Assembly: GCA_963704355.1 (NCBI GenBank)
Contig: OY969891.1
Coordinates: 3,720,001-3,784,000, forward strand
From: Bog-473 sp963704355
Lineage (GTDB): Bacteria > Actinomycetota > Acidimicrobiia > Acidimicrobiales > RAAP-2
Reading direction: 5' to 3'
Length of the DNA: 64,000 nt
Within the stretch, counting starts at the first letter, position 1, and each line of letters starts with the position of its first letter. Made by a program: the position numbers and the translations under genes. The notes under the pieces are model-generated. The model saw only the letters and a program-made list of their open reading frames with translations. It was not told the DNA's origin and searched no databases. Below are positions 46,351-55,969 of this stretch, in pieces.

Positions 46351-47418
46351 CTACCCGGCATGTGGCGCAGATGGAGTGGGGCGAATGCACAGGGCATGCT
46401 CTACGTCACGGTCGTGCGAAGACCTCAGGCCAGCGGCAACGTACGCGGCGTGCACGGCGTCCCGCTGGGCAGCTGTGAGCGGAGGCTGGGGAGGCCTCGA
46501 CCGGGGGTAGTCACCGACGGGCAGGCCGAGCTCGGATGCAGCGGCCTTGAAGGCCGAGCCCCAGTGTGTGTAGGCGGCGTCGACGTTGGATGCTCCGAAA
46601 GCATGGTGCAAGTTGGCGACCAGGTCGTCGAGCCCCGAGTCGTACCAGTGGTCGATCGCCTCGGACAGCTTGTCTGACATCAGGAGCTCCCATTGCTCGC
46701 GGTACCTGGGGACGTCCGGACGCTCGTAGAGATACCCGGTCCCACCCAGGATCCCAGGGGCGCTGATGCCCCGTCGCAGGAATCCGCCCCGATAGGCCAG
46801 CATGTCGCACTCCCAGATGACGAGCTCGGGCGCGATCCGGTGGAGCTCGGCGGAGTGGGAGGGACGGAACATCCCGTTCTTCACAGCGCAGATGGCGGGG
46901 AACTCCCGCGCTAGCTCCGCACACTGACCCGGCGTGAGGATCCACCCCGCGGCGTGGGTGTTGAACAACCCGAGGGCGATGTCCGTCCTCTCGGTGACGT
47001 AGCGGAAGGTCTCTCGGACGGCCTCGAAGGTCTGGGCCTCGAAGTACGGCGGGATGAGGAAGCAGATGTCGGCACCGGTGGCTGCCGCATGCTGGGCCAG
47101 CTCGACGGTCTCGAGGACATTCGTGCTGGCCGGGCAGGCCTCGATCAGCGCCTCGGGCTTGAGGGAGCGGGTCGCATCGACCGCGACCTCCAAGAGCCGC
47201 TTGCGCTCGTGCGTGCTGAGCGCCCAGCACTCGCCCACGAGGCCACCGACCCAGACCCCATCGTGGTCCAACGCCCCGATGCAATGGGCGATCAGCCCCC
47301 GCAACGCCTCCTCGTCCACGCGCTCGCCGCCGGGACCGCTGAACGGGGTGTAGAGGGAATCGACGATGCCCCGAAGTGCGTCCGGCGCCCAGTCACGGGC
47401 GTCTGCTGCGCTGGCCAT
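46351..47418 (-). CDS. DHDPS/NAL-family aldolase-like protein with altered active site
   Basis: A 355-residue TIM-barrel of the dihydrodipicolinate synthase/N-acetylneuraminate lyase family. The Schiff-base lysine is seen in AICAVKNGMF. The usual Tyr of the Y-N-x-P motif is Phe (LFNTHAAGW), and the G-T-T-G-E loop reads GLVGECWALSTHER. It is therefore unlikely to make dihydrodipicolinate. An aldolase or hydratase-aldolase acting on a catabolic intermediate is more likely given the acyl-CoA genes beside it. It is about 60 residues longer than typical DHDPS. Confidence 0.8.
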   Translation of the reverse strand: MASAADARDWAPDALRGIVDSLYTPFSGPGGERVDEEALRGLIAHCIGALDHDGVWVGGLVGECWALSTHERKRLLEVAVDATRSLKPEALIEACPASTNVLETVELAQHAAATGADICFLIPPYFEAQTFEAVRETFRYVTERTDIALGLFNTHAAGWILTPGQCAELAREFPAICAVKNGMFRPSHSAELHRIAPELVIWECDMLAYRGGFLRRGISAPGILGGTGYLYERPDVPRYREQWELLMSDKLSEAIDHWYDSGLDDLVANLHHAFGASNVDAAYTHWGSAFKAAASELGLPVGDYPRSRPPQPPLTAAQRDAVHAAYVAAGLRSSHDRDVEHALCIRPTPSAPHAG

Positions 47419-47454
47419 GGTTGACCTCCTCCTGTCGAACTCGCGTACCCGCGC

Positions 47455-48621
47455 TCACGCCTTGGGCCGGCTTCGCGCCAGGCCGAGTGACTGCTCGGCG
47501 ATGAGGCTCCGCAGCACTTCACTGGAGCCGCCGTAAATCGTGGTGGCCACGGCGCTCCGATAGTGATACTCGAACACGCCCCCCTCCACGCACTCAGGAT
47601 CGGACCACTGTGCTGTTCCCAGAGGGCCGACCATGTCAAGGACCTCCTTGGACCAGGCGACGTAGGTCTCGGGCCCGAACAGTGCCGCGTGCGGCCCCTG
47701 CTTGCCACCGAGCTGCTCCAGGAACGCCACGCGTACCCCGAGCAGGTCCGCCACCTCAGCGTCGATCGACAGGCGGGCCAGGCGCGCCCGAACGCTCGGG
47801 TTTGCGGCCACCGGACGACCGGCCGCATCGGTCGCCGACGCCGCCCAGGCGCGTGCCGACTCGTAGAGCTGTCGGGTACGCGAGGACGGCGCCACGCTCT
47901 GCTCGGCCTCGAGCGCGGCCCGCATCACGCTCAACCCGTGATCGGGCTCCCCGACGACCAGGTCGTCCGGAACCCGGACTTCGTTGTAGAAGACGATGTT
48001 CGTTCGCTCGTAGCCCATGGTCTGGACTGGTTGGATCTCGATGCCCGGAGTGTCCAAGGGGACGAGGAACATGGTCAGACCCTTGGGGCCGGTCGATCCG
48101 GGCACGCTCCGGGTCAACAAGAAGCAGTAGTCGGCCCGGTGCGCGTAGGTCGTGAACATCTTCTGCCCGCTGATGACCCATTCGTCGCCGTCCCGAACCG
48201 CACGGGTCTTGCAGGCAAACACGTCGGAACCGCCTTCGGGTTCGGTGAAGCCGAGGCAGATGAGGGTCTTGCCGGCGGCCACGCCCGGCAGGACCCTGGC
48301 CTTCAAGTCCTCGGACGCCAGAGCGCGGACGGCGTTGGTTGCGAGCATGGTGGTGCCAGCGCCGACAGTGGGACCACCGGCGGCGCGGATGACGCCCAGC
48401 ACGGTTGCCGCTTCGAACGGATCGAGGCCGGCACCACCTTCCTCGGGCGGCCAGGTCAGCGCGACCCAACCCCGCGCGCCCATGGCCTCCATGAGCGCAC
48501 GATTGACGCCGTCTCCGGTGCGCAGCTCCTCTTCGACGACGTCGGGCGTCACGTGTTCCGCCGCGAACGTCTCGGCCTCCGCCCGGATGCGCGCGATCTG
48601 GGCGGGTTCTTCAAAGTCCAC
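47455..48621 (-). CDS. Acyl-CoA dehydrogenase
   Basis: A 388-residue FadE-type flavoenzyme with ICLGFTEPEGGSDVFACKTRAV (FAD/substrate loop), VISGQKMFTTYAHRADY and the C-terminal ATTIYGGSSEVLRSLIAEQSLGL. The position often holding the catalytic Glu in YEGT is Gly here, as in enzymes whose Glu is elsewhere. It overlaps the preceding acyl-CoA dehydrogenase gene by 11 bases. Tandem pairs of this kind form alpha2beta2 dehydrogenases in actinobacterial steroid catabolism. Confidence 0.9.
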   Translation of the reverse strand: MDFEEPAQIARIRAEAETFAAEHVTPDVVEEELRTGDGVNRALMEAMGARGWVALTWPPEEGGAGLDPFEAATVLGVIRAAGGPTVGAGTTMLATNAVRALASEDLKARVLPGVAAGKTLICLGFTEPEGGSDVFACKTRAVRDGDEWVISGQKMFTTYAHRADYCFLLTRSVPGSTGPKGLTMFLVPLDTPGIEIQPVQTMGYERTNIVFYNEVRVPDDLVVGEPDHGLSVMRAALEAEQSVAPSSRTRQLYESARAWAASATDAAGRPVAANPSVRARLARLSIDAEVADLLGVRVAFLEQLGGKQGPHAALFGPETYVAWSKEVLDMVGPLGTAQWSDPECVEGGVFEYHYRSAVATTIYGGSSEVLRSLIAEQSLGLARSRPKA

Positions 48622-49648
48622 GAGCGCCTCCGTCCGGTTCCGGCACTGGCTCCGGCAGGATCTCGTCGGCCAGAGCCAGGAGTTCGCGCCCGGGGTCGGC
48701 TACTGCCGCCGCCCAGGACTGTGCCCTCCTGAAGTAGAGCTGGATGTCGCATTCCTGGGTGAAGCCGTAGCCGCCGTGGATGTGCAAGCTGTGCTGCGCG
48801 GCGTGATGGGCCAGCTCCGCTGCGAAGATGAAGGCCTGGCGGGCGAGCACGGGCGCGTCGGGATGATCCGTGTCGAGGGCCCAACTGGCCTTCCAGGTCA
48901 AAAGCTGCGCTCCGTCCTTGGCGACGAGGGCGTCGGCCAAGGGGTGGGCCACGGCCTGATAGCTGCCGATGGGAACCCCGAAGGCGGACCGCTCCCGGGC
49001 ATAGGTTGCGCCCAGATCGATGGCCTCGGCGGCCAAGCCGACGAGGGCGGCGGCCCGCAGCACCCGGACCTCGGCCAGGGCGGCGGAAAAGGCCTTCGCC
49101 GCGTGAGGCCCCTCCAAGAGCACCTCCATGTCGGTCGCGTCGCTCCAGCGGGCCAGGGGGAGCGAGCCCATGTTCGAGATGGCCCGGGCATCTGTTGGCC
49201 GGGACACAGAGACGATGCGCCCATCGACAAGCCCGAGCACCGTGTCGGCTACGGCTCCGTCAGCCAGGACCTGCGCCGGCACCGGACCCGGTGCCGGCGC
49301 AAGGGAGAAGAGCCGCGCACCTTCGAGCGCGAGTTGCAGGAGGTCCTTGGCGCCGCACATCCCCAGAAGTCGCGTGGCGGCGACCGTTTCGGCCAGGGGA
49401 ACCGGAGCCAGTCGGCGCCCCGCCTCCTCGGCCACCAGGACGAGTTCGAAGAGCCCGGCTCCGGCTCCGCCGAGATGTTCGGGCACACCGATGTGGAGAA
49501 GGCCGATGTCCGACATCCGCGCCCAGAGTGACGCGTCGTGACCGAGCGGTTCGGCGGCACGCACGACGTCCACCGTGCACTCCTTGGCGAACAAGGCGGC
49601 GAAGGTCTTCCTCAGCGCCTGCTGCTCCTCTGTGAGCCGTAGGTTCAC
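48611..49648 (-). CDS. Acyl-CoA dehydrogenase (second subunit-like)
   Basis: A 345-residue, shorter acyl-CoA dehydrogenase. The N-terminus is LRLTEEQQALRKTFAALFAK, the middle domain is reduced, and the C-terminal bundle has ATYARERSAFGVPIGSYQAV and LHIHGGYGFTQECDIQLYF. The start is taken as GTG 49648, since the family N-terminus begins there. It probably pairs with the 47455-48621 product in one heteromeric enzyme. It is divergent from the acyl-CoA ligase genes. Confidence 0.88.
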   Translation of the reverse strand: MNLRLTEEQQALRKTFAALFAKECTVDVVRAAEPLGHDASLWARMSDIGLLHIGVPEHLGGAGAGLFELVLVAEEAGRRLAPVPLAETVAATRLLGMCGAKDLLQLALEGARLFSLAPAPGPVPAQVLADGAVADTVLGLVDGRIVSVSRPTDARAISNMGSLPLARWSDATDMEVLLEGPHAAKAFSAALAEVRVLRAAALVGLAAEAIDLGATYARERSAFGVPIGSYQAVAHPLADALVAKDGAQLLTWKASWALDTDHPDAPVLARQAFIFAAELAHHAAQHSLHIHGGYGFTQECDIQLYFRRAQSWAAAVADPGRELLALADEILPEPVPEPDGGARGL

Positions 49649-49765
49649 CGGTCGCCTAGGCCCCGATGCGTCGGTCGGCGGGGAGTGGCGAGTGCACTTG
49701 CGGTCAGGCGAAGTCGAATGGGCAGGTCGGGCACTTCGGTCCCCCAACGGACGGAGAGCGCAGTT

Positions 49766-49804
49766 TTGACGCGCTGGCCTGCGGAGAATATGCTTCTACT
49801 AGAA
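49766..49804 (+). promoter_or_regulatory. Promoter with overlapping inverted repeat
   Basis: TTGACG (49766-49771), 17-base spacer, TATGCT (49789-49794). The perfect inverted repeat TTCTA-C-TAGAA (49794-49804) overlaps the -10 end and transcript start. It is a likely operator for one of the two TetR proteins nearby. CTAGAA recurs upstream of the TetR gene at 57304 and in reverse near 54580. Confidence 0.6.
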
Positions 49805-49840
49805 AGAAAGTCAAGACTGCGCCTTGGCTCATTTGGATCG

Positions 49841-51490
49841 ATGCCCCCTCCTCGCCCGACGCCAAGGCCGCTGGCCGTCGAACCCCTCTCCGCCGAGCTG
49901 ACCTCGCTGCCGGCCACCGTCCCGGACCTCTTGCAGGCGCGTGCGCCACAGGCTGCTGACGCCGTGCTGATCGCGCCGGGACATGCCATGACCTTTGGCG
50001 AGGCAGACCGGGAGAGCGCCCGCCTGGCGGCGCGTCTGTTGGCGGCGGGGGTCGGCAAGGGGACCCGGCTCGGTGTGCTCTATCCGAACGGCTCCCCCTG
50101 GCTCGTTGCCTGGCTGGCCGCAGCGCGCATCGGAGCTCTGACCGTTCCCCTCTCCACGTTCGCTCCCGGCCCCGAACTTGCACGTGCGTTGCGCCACACC
50201 GATGTGCACGCCGTCTTGATGGCCACTTCTTTCGCGGATGACTCGCTGGCCGATCGGCTGGAGGCCGGCCTTCCGGGCCTCGCCGAGTCAGGGCCAGACC
50301 TCTACCTCGAGGCGGCACCGCACCTGCGCTGGGTGTGCGTTGACAACGGCACTCCGCGCTGGTCGCGGGAACTCCCGGCTCCTGCACCCGCGTCACTGTT
50401 GGCGGCGGCCGAGCGCGAGGTGGTGCCGGCGGACCTGTTGGCGGTGGTCACCACGTCGGGCGCGACCGCCGCGCCCAAGTCGGTCGTCCACACCCAAGGA
50501 TCACTGGTCCGGCATGCGACCCTCCTGGCGGCGCGCCGAGACCTCGGTCCCCACGACCGCATCTACTCGCCCATGCCGTTCTTCTGGGTCGGCGGGCTCA
50601 CCATGGTCGTGCTCGCCGCGTACTGCTCCGGCGCCGGCGCCGTGGTCCAGGAGCGCTTCGAGCCGGGCGAAGCACTCGACCTCATCGAGCGCGAGCGGGT
50701 GACCCAGGTGTCGTGTTGGCCCAACGCAGCCCGACAGCTGGCCGAGCACCCGACCTTCCCCCGCCGGGACTTGAGCGCTGTGCGCGGCGGCACGCTCATA
50801 GAGGCGCTCCCGCCAGAATCCAGGCCCCCTTCGCCAGACCTCGCCCCGAACGTCCTGGGCATGACCGAGACCGGGGGGCCGCACACCGGGTCCGACCACC
50901 CGTACCAGCCGATGCCCGAGCACCTGCGCGGCACCAGCGGCCGCGGCTTGGCGGGCATGGAGCACGTCATCGTGTCCCGCGAGACGGGCCTCCCCCAACC
51001 TCCGGGCGGGGAAGGCGAGCTCTTCGTCCGGGGCGCCTTCGTCATGGACGGGATCTACAAGCGCGAGCGACATGAGGTGTTCACGCCGGACGGCTGGTAC
51101 CCCACGGGGGATCTCGGATGGTTCGGTGCGGACGGGCATCTTCGCTTCGCCGGCCGCGGGGGCGCCATGATCAAGACCGGCGGCTCCAACGTCTCGCCGG
51201 CCGAGGTGGAGTCGGCCCTCCTCGAACTGCCCGAGGTCGGCGCCGCGTTCGTGTTCGGCATCCCCGCCGGTGACCGGGGTGAGGACGTGGCGGCTGTCGT
51301 CGTCCCCCGGGGCCCGGTCCGGCTCGACGTCGACGAGCTCAGAGCCGGCGCACGCATGCGCCTCTCGGGTTACAAGGTGCCCCGGCACATCGAGGTACTC
51401 AACGACGCCGACGTGCCGACGCTCCCGACAGGAAAGGTCGACCTGGCGGCGCTTCGACAGCGCTTCGGGTCGCCACGGCTCGGCTCCTAG
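49841..51490 (+). CDS. AMP-dependent acid-CoA ligase
   Basis: A 549-residue adenylate-forming enzyme. The P-loop is a variant, VTTSGATAAPKSVVHTQG. The A5-A8 region includes MTETGG, YPTGDLGWFGADGHLRFAGR and IKTGGSNVSPAEVE, and the catalytic Lys is in LPTGKVDLAAL near the end. ATG 49841 is about 40 bases after the predicted transcript start. The acid substrate is unknown. It is followed 14 bases later by a second ligase. Confidence 0.88.
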   Translation: MPPPRPTPRPLAVEPLSAELTSLPATVPDLLQARAPQAADAVLIAPGHAMTFGEADRESARLAARLLAAGVGKGTRLGVLYPNGSPWLVAWLAAARIGALTVPLSTFAPGPELARALRHTDVHAVLMATSFADDSLADRLEAGLPGLAESGPDLYLEAAPHLRWVCVDNGTPRWSRELPAPAPASLLAAAEREVVPADLLAVVTTSGATAAPKSVVHTQGSLVRHATLLAARRDLGPHDRIYSPMPFFWVGGLTMVVLAAYCSGAGAVVQERFEPGEALDLIERERVTQVSCWPNAARQLAEHPTFPRRDLSAVRGGTLIEALPPESRPPSPDLAPNVLGMTETGGPHTGSDHPYQPMPEHLRGTSGRGLAGMEHVIVSRETGLPQPPGGEGELFVRGAFVMDGIYKRERHEVFTPDGWYPTGDLGWFGADGHLRFAGRGGAMIKTGGSNVSPAEVESALLELPEVGAAFVFGIPAGDRGEDVAAVVVPRGPVRLDVDELRAGARMRLSGYKVPRHIEVLNDADVPTLPTGKVDLAALRQRFGSPRLGS

Positions 51491-51504
51491 CCCGAGCAAG
51501 AGTC

Positions 51505-53052
51505 GTGGCGAGCCACCCCGTCCCCCACTGCGCCGGCGAAGTCCTGGAGCGGGCGCTGAGGGAGCAGCCGACGCGCGAGGCCCTGGTGGCGATCGACCGC
51601 CGGTTCACCTACGAGCAGCTCGACGAGGAGATCGAACGGGTGGCCGCGGCCATCGGGGCATTGGGCATCGGGGCGGGTGACGTGGTGGCGGTGAGCCTCC
51701 CGAACGCCAGTGACGTCGTCGTGACCTTCCACGCGCTCATGCGACTCGGCGCCGTGTGGCTGGGGGTCAACGGCAACCTGGCGCCACCCGAGAAGCGCTA
51801 CGTCCTCGATGACGCGGGTGCGCGGCTGATGCTGGCGGACGCAGAGGTCGCCGGTGCACTGGCACGCTCGCCGGTGCCGACAGACCCACCGGTCCTCGTG
51901 GTCTGCGGTCCCGGGGAAGTCGAGTGGCGGGAGCGCCTCTGGGGAAACCCGGGGTCCTACCGGCGGATCCGGCGAGACCCGATGGACCTGGCCGCCCTCG
52001 CTTACACCAGCGGTACGACGGGTCGACCGAAGGGCGTGCTCCATTCGCACCGCAACATCCTGCTGCCGGGCGCCGTCCTCGTGGCGGCCCGCAGGTTCGG
52101 CCCCGAGCTGCGCAAGGGCGACTGCGCCGCGATGACGATCCTCAACATGCAGGTGACGAGCACGCTGCTCGTCGCCCAGGCCGGCGGGACACAGATCGTC
52201 ATGGACCGCTCGGACCCGCCGGGTGTGGCGCAGTGGATCCGGTCCGAGAAGGTCAACGCTTGGTTCGGTGTCCCCACCCTGCTGCAGGGCCTGGCCCGCT
52301 CCGACGAGGTTGCAGCCGAGGACCTCGCTTCCCTCTCCGACGTGTGGACCGGTGGCACCTTCCTTGCCTCCCCCACCCGGGCCGAGTTCGAGACGCGGTT
52401 CGGCCGACGACTGCACGCCACGTTCGGGCAGACCGAGATCCCGACCATCGCCACGATCGAAGAGCGGGACGAGCCGCCGTACGAGGGATCGAGCGGGAGA
52501 GCCCTCCCCCACCTTGTCGTCGACGTACGTGACGACGACGGGAACGTGCTTCCGGCGGGTCAGGTGGGGACGATCACCGTCCGGGCAGCCGATTCCGGTC
52601 CGTGGGCCGGGCTCTACCGTCCCATGCTCGGGTACCTGGGCCACGAAGAAGCGACGTCGGGTGCACTGCGCGACGGTGCGCTCGTCACGGGGGACGTCGG
52701 CTTCCTCGACGACTCTGGTCGGCTCTTCGTGACCGACCGACGCAGTGCCCTCATCCTGCGCGGCGGCGCCAACGTGTACCCCGCCGAGGTCGAGCGGGTC
52801 CTCCTGCACGTGCCCGGGGTCAAGGGAGCGACCGTGGTGGGCGTGGCGGACGACCGTCTGGGGCACCGGGTGGCCGCAGCCGTCGAGCTCGATCCCGGCA
52901 CTCGGATCGACCAGGCAGCCCTGGCTGAGTTCTGCGCCGGAGAGCTGGCCCGTTACAAGATCCCGGAACGGTGGGTCTTCGCGGAGCTGCCGCGCAACGC
53001 CATGGGCAAGGTCGTCAGGGACCAGGTCGAAAGGTGGTTCAGCTCATCTTGA
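51505..53052 (+). CDS. AMP-dependent acyl-CoA synthetase
   Basis: A 515-residue adenylate-forming enzyme with the P-loop ALAYTSGTTGRPKGVLHSH, motif TFGQTEIPT, TGDVGFLDDSGRLFVTDR and the catalytic Lys in PRNAMGKVVRDQ. It starts at GTG 51505. It forms an operon with the preceding ligase. The two are different enough in sequence to have different substrates. Convergent to the TetR gene. Confidence 0.9.
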   Translation: MASHPVPHCAGEVLERALREQPTREALVAIDRRFTYEQLDEEIERVAAAIGALGIGAGDVVAVSLPNASDVVVTFHALMRLGAVWLGVNGNLAPPEKRYVLDDAGARLMLADAEVAGALARSPVPTDPPVLVVCGPGEVEWRERLWGNPGSYRRIRRDPMDLAALAYTSGTTGRPKGVLHSHRNILLPGAVLVAARRFGPELRKGDCAAMTILNMQVTSTLLVAQAGGTQIVMDRSDPPGVAQWIRSEKVNAWFGVPTLLQGLARSDEVAAEDLASLSDVWTGGTFLASPTRAEFETRFGRRLHATFGQTEIPTIATIEERDEPPYEGSSGRALPHLVVDVRDDDGNVLPAGQVGTITVRAADSGPWAGLYRPMLGYLGHEEATSGALRDGALVTGDVGFLDDSGRLFVTDRRSALILRGGANVYPAEVERVLLHVPGVKGATVVGVADDRLGHRVAAAVELDPGTRIDQAALAEFCAGELARYKIPERWVFAELPRNAMGKVVRDQVERWFSSS

Positions 53053-53065
53053 GCCGCCGAGGGTT

Positions 53066-53758
53066 TCAGCGCAGGGTCGGATCGTCGTAGGCGACGCCCA
53101 TGCCCGATGCGCAGAACCGCCAGAGATCCTGAGCCGACAGTGCCTCGCTGCCCAAGATGCGGGCGTGCACGGCGGCCAGGACGGAGTGGTGGATCAGCAG
53201 CCCGGCGGTCTCAGGAGCGAGGTCGGACTTCAGCCGCCCAGTCTCGGCCGCCCCGCGCACGAGCTCCACGACGAGCTCGATCTGCGGGCGCATGGTCTGC
53301 TCGAGGTCGCTGGGCCGGGTCTCGGCCAAGCGGCTCCTGAAGGTGCTCAGCGCGCGCGAGGCGGGGTTCCGATCTGCCGTCAGGTCGTAGAGACCCTCGA
53401 TGTAGGCACGCACGCGTTCCACCGGGTCATTGGCGGCTTCACAGCGCCGGCGCAGCCTGGGCACGACCTCCGTGGCAAGGATGGTGTCGTGCACCGCGAC
53501 GAGGAGGTCGTCCTTGCTGGCGAAGAACTTGTAGAAGGTCCGAATGGACATATGCGAGTGGTCGATGACCTCCTGCACCGTGAAGTCCGTCGTGCCACGC
53601 TCTTGCATGAGCTCCAAGGCGGCGGCCACGAAGCGGTCACTCCGATCCCGTGCTCTCTCACGGGCGTTGGTCAGGGAACGCTCAACGCTGTTCTTCTTCC
53701 ATGCCGGCGTGGCCTCGGCATCACGAACTTGCCTCTTCGCCTTCTGTTCGTTGGGCAT
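53066..53758 (-). CDS. TetR-family transcriptional regulator
   Basis: A 230-residue TetR regulator. A basic N-terminal extension (about 35 residues) precedes the helix-turn-helix TTDFTVQEVIDHSHMSIRTFYKFFASKDDLL. The C-terminal domain is all-helical and binds a ligand, probably an acyl-CoA by analogy with neighbours. It lies 11 bases downstream of the hydrolase gene on the same strand, so the two are co-transcribed. Confidence 0.9.
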   Translation of the reverse strand: MPNEQKAKRQVRDAEATPAWKKNSVERSLTNARERARDRSDRFVAAALELMQERGTTDFTVQEVIDHSHMSIRTFYKFFASKDDLLVAVHDTILATEVVPRLRRRCEAANDPVERVRAYIEGLYDLTADRNPASRALSTFRSRLAETRPSDLEQTMRPQIELVVELVRGAAETGRLKSDLAPETAGLLIHHSVLAAVHARILGSEALSAQDLWRFCASGMGVAYDDPTLR

Positions 53759-53769
53759 GTTCTCGCCTT

Positions 53770-54522
53770 TCAGGCCGTTGCCCTTGGAGCGCCCGCATTG
53801 CGGTGGCCGAGAAAACCGCGAATAACCTGCGCCACCTCGTCAGCGTGACTCTTGTGCACCGCGTGGGCTGCGCCATCGACGACGGCCAGTTGGGAGGGTT
53901 CGTGATGCTCCTCCATCACCTGCGCCTGACGGATGCGGCGGGGGTCGTCCTCGCTTCCCACCACGAGGAGCACCGGACACGGTATGGCGGCAATCTCGGC
54001 CAGGTCCGCCTTTGGGCGTGCCGCGGCGCGTTGGCACAGCTCGAGCATCACCTCGAGCCAGTGCTCCTCGCCGTGCGTCTCGGCGTGCAGTCGACGGAGC
54101 GAACCGGGCCATGTGGCGACGAGCTGCTCACGGGTCGGGACGCTCGACTTCGGGTCACCCAGGCCAGGGCTCAGGAGGACGAGGCTCCGACAGGTGCCCG
54201 GATGGGTGAGCTCGAGATCAAGGGCGACCTCCGCACCGAAGGAGAACCCCATCACGTGCGGATACCCGAGATCGAGCTCATCGACGAGGCCCAGCAGGTC
54301 GCCGACCACGTACTCAATGCCCACCGCACCCGGACGGTGCTCCGACAGGCGGTGACTCCTCAGGTCAGGGATCACCAGCCGGAAGCTGTCCGAGAGCCGG
54401 CCGGCAAGCTTGCTCCACTCATGCATTCCGGCACCGGTCGCGCCGTGGACACACAGGATCGGCTCGCCACTCCCGGTCACCTCGTAGTGCAGGGTGAGGC
54501 CGTCGTTGACATAGGTCGCCAT
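53770..54522 (-). CDS. Alpha/beta hydrolase
   Basis: A 250-residue alpha/beta hydrolase. The oxyanion region is LCVHGATGAGMHEW, the nucleophile elbow is MGFSFGAEVAL (Ser), the acid is in VGSEDDPR and the catalytic His in DGAAHAVHKSH. The substrate is unknown, possibly an ester or C-C bond in the catabolic route of this cluster. The ATG is 51 bases from the TTCTA-containing stretch near 54580, a possible operator. Confidence 0.88.
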   Translation of the reverse strand: MATYVNDGLTLHYEVTGSGEPILCVHGATGAGMHEWSKLAGRLSDSFRLVIPDLRSHRLSEHRPGAVGIEYVVGDLLGLVDELDLGYPHVMGFSFGAEVALDLELTHPGTCRSLVLLSPGLGDPKSSVPTREQLVATWPGSLRRLHAETHGEEHWLEVMLELCQRAAARPKADLAEIAAIPCPVLLVVGSEDDPRRIRQAQVMEEHHEPSQLAVVDGAAHAVHKSHADEVAQVIRGFLGHRNAGAPRATA

Positions 54523-54683
54523 GGGTGCACCATCAAGGCTCGGAACGGATCATCGGATTCTTCTAAAAAGCAATCACCATTCTAGCTGGCAGCGGGCGGG
54601 CGACCTCGCCTCCTCCTCGAAGTAACCGGTCGGCGGTCCCACCGCGTTCCGCGCCGGTAGCACGACGTTCGCCGTCGGTCGAC

Positions 54684-55964
54684 CTACGGCGAGCTCACCG
54701 TCGAGGTCCCCGGGATGTCCATGCCACAGACCGGCTGCGACGAGACGGGGACGAAGCCATTCTTCTCTGCTTGCATGACCCACGAGCATTGACGTCGCAG
54801 GTCGTGCCCGAAGATCGTGGAGTAGTTGATGGGCTCGGGAAGGAGCCCGTTCGCGGTGTAGGACTTCAGATCCCGGAGATCCTCGATGACGGCGGCCCGC
54901 GTCGGGTTCTGGCCGGCCAGTTCCAGGCCCTTGATCATCAGGTCGGCGCCTGCCCACGCCTCGTACTGGCTGAAGCTAGGGAAGTCGCTCTTGGTGAAGT
55001 GCGCGTACTTCTCCATGGCGGCTTGCATCTGTTCGGTGCCCGCGTTCGGGAGGACCCAGGGACGGTAGAGCGCGTCGAAGTAGTCACCCTGGAGGGCGCT
55101 CCACGCCGGCGAGTGGATGACGTCCGGCTCGTACCCGGTGGCGAAGAGCACCGCCTTCAGCTTCACTCCGGCTTGCTTCAGGGCTTCGGCCAGAGCGTAA
55201 TTCGAGTTGTTGTCGAGTGATGGCACGAGCGCGTTCACGTGGTCCTGCCTTGCAACGAGAGCATCACTCGTGAACGCGACGCTTCCGAAAGGAACGGTGG
55301 TGTTGAGCACGCCCACCTTGAGGCCGAGGTGGATGGCGGCTTCTGCGTCACCCTCTGCGGCCCGGGTGGAGGTCGGCGAAATGCCGTACCCGTAGGCACC
55401 GAGCACCGTGCCCCCGTGCGCCTTCAAGATGCTGTCGATCGTCGTGTTGGCGGGGTACTTCGGGTCCACGCTGCCTTCGTCGGAGGCGAACATGTTCGTG
55501 TAGGGCTTCGTACCCCATTCGGGGCCGTCGGTGTAGGAGCCCGTCACGGGCATGCCCGCCTCTTGCGGGTACTTGGCGGCAAGGAAGAACACCGGGCTCT
55601 GTGCGACGATGGCAAACGCCCTCGAGTCCGCGTCCTGCACGGCGGTCGTGATCTCCGAAGGACTCGTCTGGTCGTCGATGACCAGGGGAACGAGCTTGTG
55701 CCCGTTCACGCCGCCCTCGGCGTTCTGCAGGTCGATCCGGGCCTCGAACCCAGCCGGTGACGCCGAGTTCTCCGCCGCGCCCTCGCCGGTCAGGTCGGTG
55801 ATGTACGCGATGGTGATCGGCGCCGGGGACGCCGTCGCGGTGGAGGCCGCCGCCCCGACGACCACGCCGAACGGCAAGCTCGCAATGGCCACCAGCAGTG
55901 AGACGCGCACAGCGCGGCGTGAGCACACCTTTCCTCCCGGGTTCTGCGGTACGTGGGTCTTCAT
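54684..55964 (-). CDS. ABC-type branched-chain amino acid/amide substrate-binding protein
   Basis: A 426-residue periplasmic-binding-protein type I. The Sec signal peptide spans about residues 16-46 (RRAVRVSLLVAIASLPFGVVV then an Ala-rich cleavage region). The mature part begins ITIAYITDLTGEGAAENS, as in LivJ-like receptors. No permease or ATPase genes are adjacent, so it may serve a remote transporter or act as a sensor. ATG 55964 precedes the signal. It follows the P450 gene by 5 bases. Confidence 0.85.
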   Translation of the reverse strand: MKTHVPQNPGGKVCSRRAVRVSLLVAIASLPFGVVVGAAASTATASPAPITIAYITDLTGEGAAENSASPAGFEARIDLQNAEGGVNGHKLVPLVIDDQTSPSEITTAVQDADSRAFAIVAQSPVFFLAAKYPQEAGMPVTGSYTDGPEWGTKPYTNMFASDEGSVDPKYPANTTIDSILKAHGGTVLGAYGYGISPTSTRAAEGDAEAAIHLGLKVGVLNTTVPFGSVAFTSDALVARQDHVNALVPSLDNNSNYALAEALKQAGVKLKAVLFATGYEPDVIHSPAWSALQGDYFDALYRPWVLPNAGTEQMQAAMEKYAHFTKSDFPSFSQYEAWAGADLMIKGLELAGQNPTRAAVIEDLRDLKSYTANGLLPEPINYSTIFGHDLRRQCSWVMQAEKNGFVPVSSQPVCGMDIPGTSTVSSP

Positions 55965-55969
55965 TCGAC

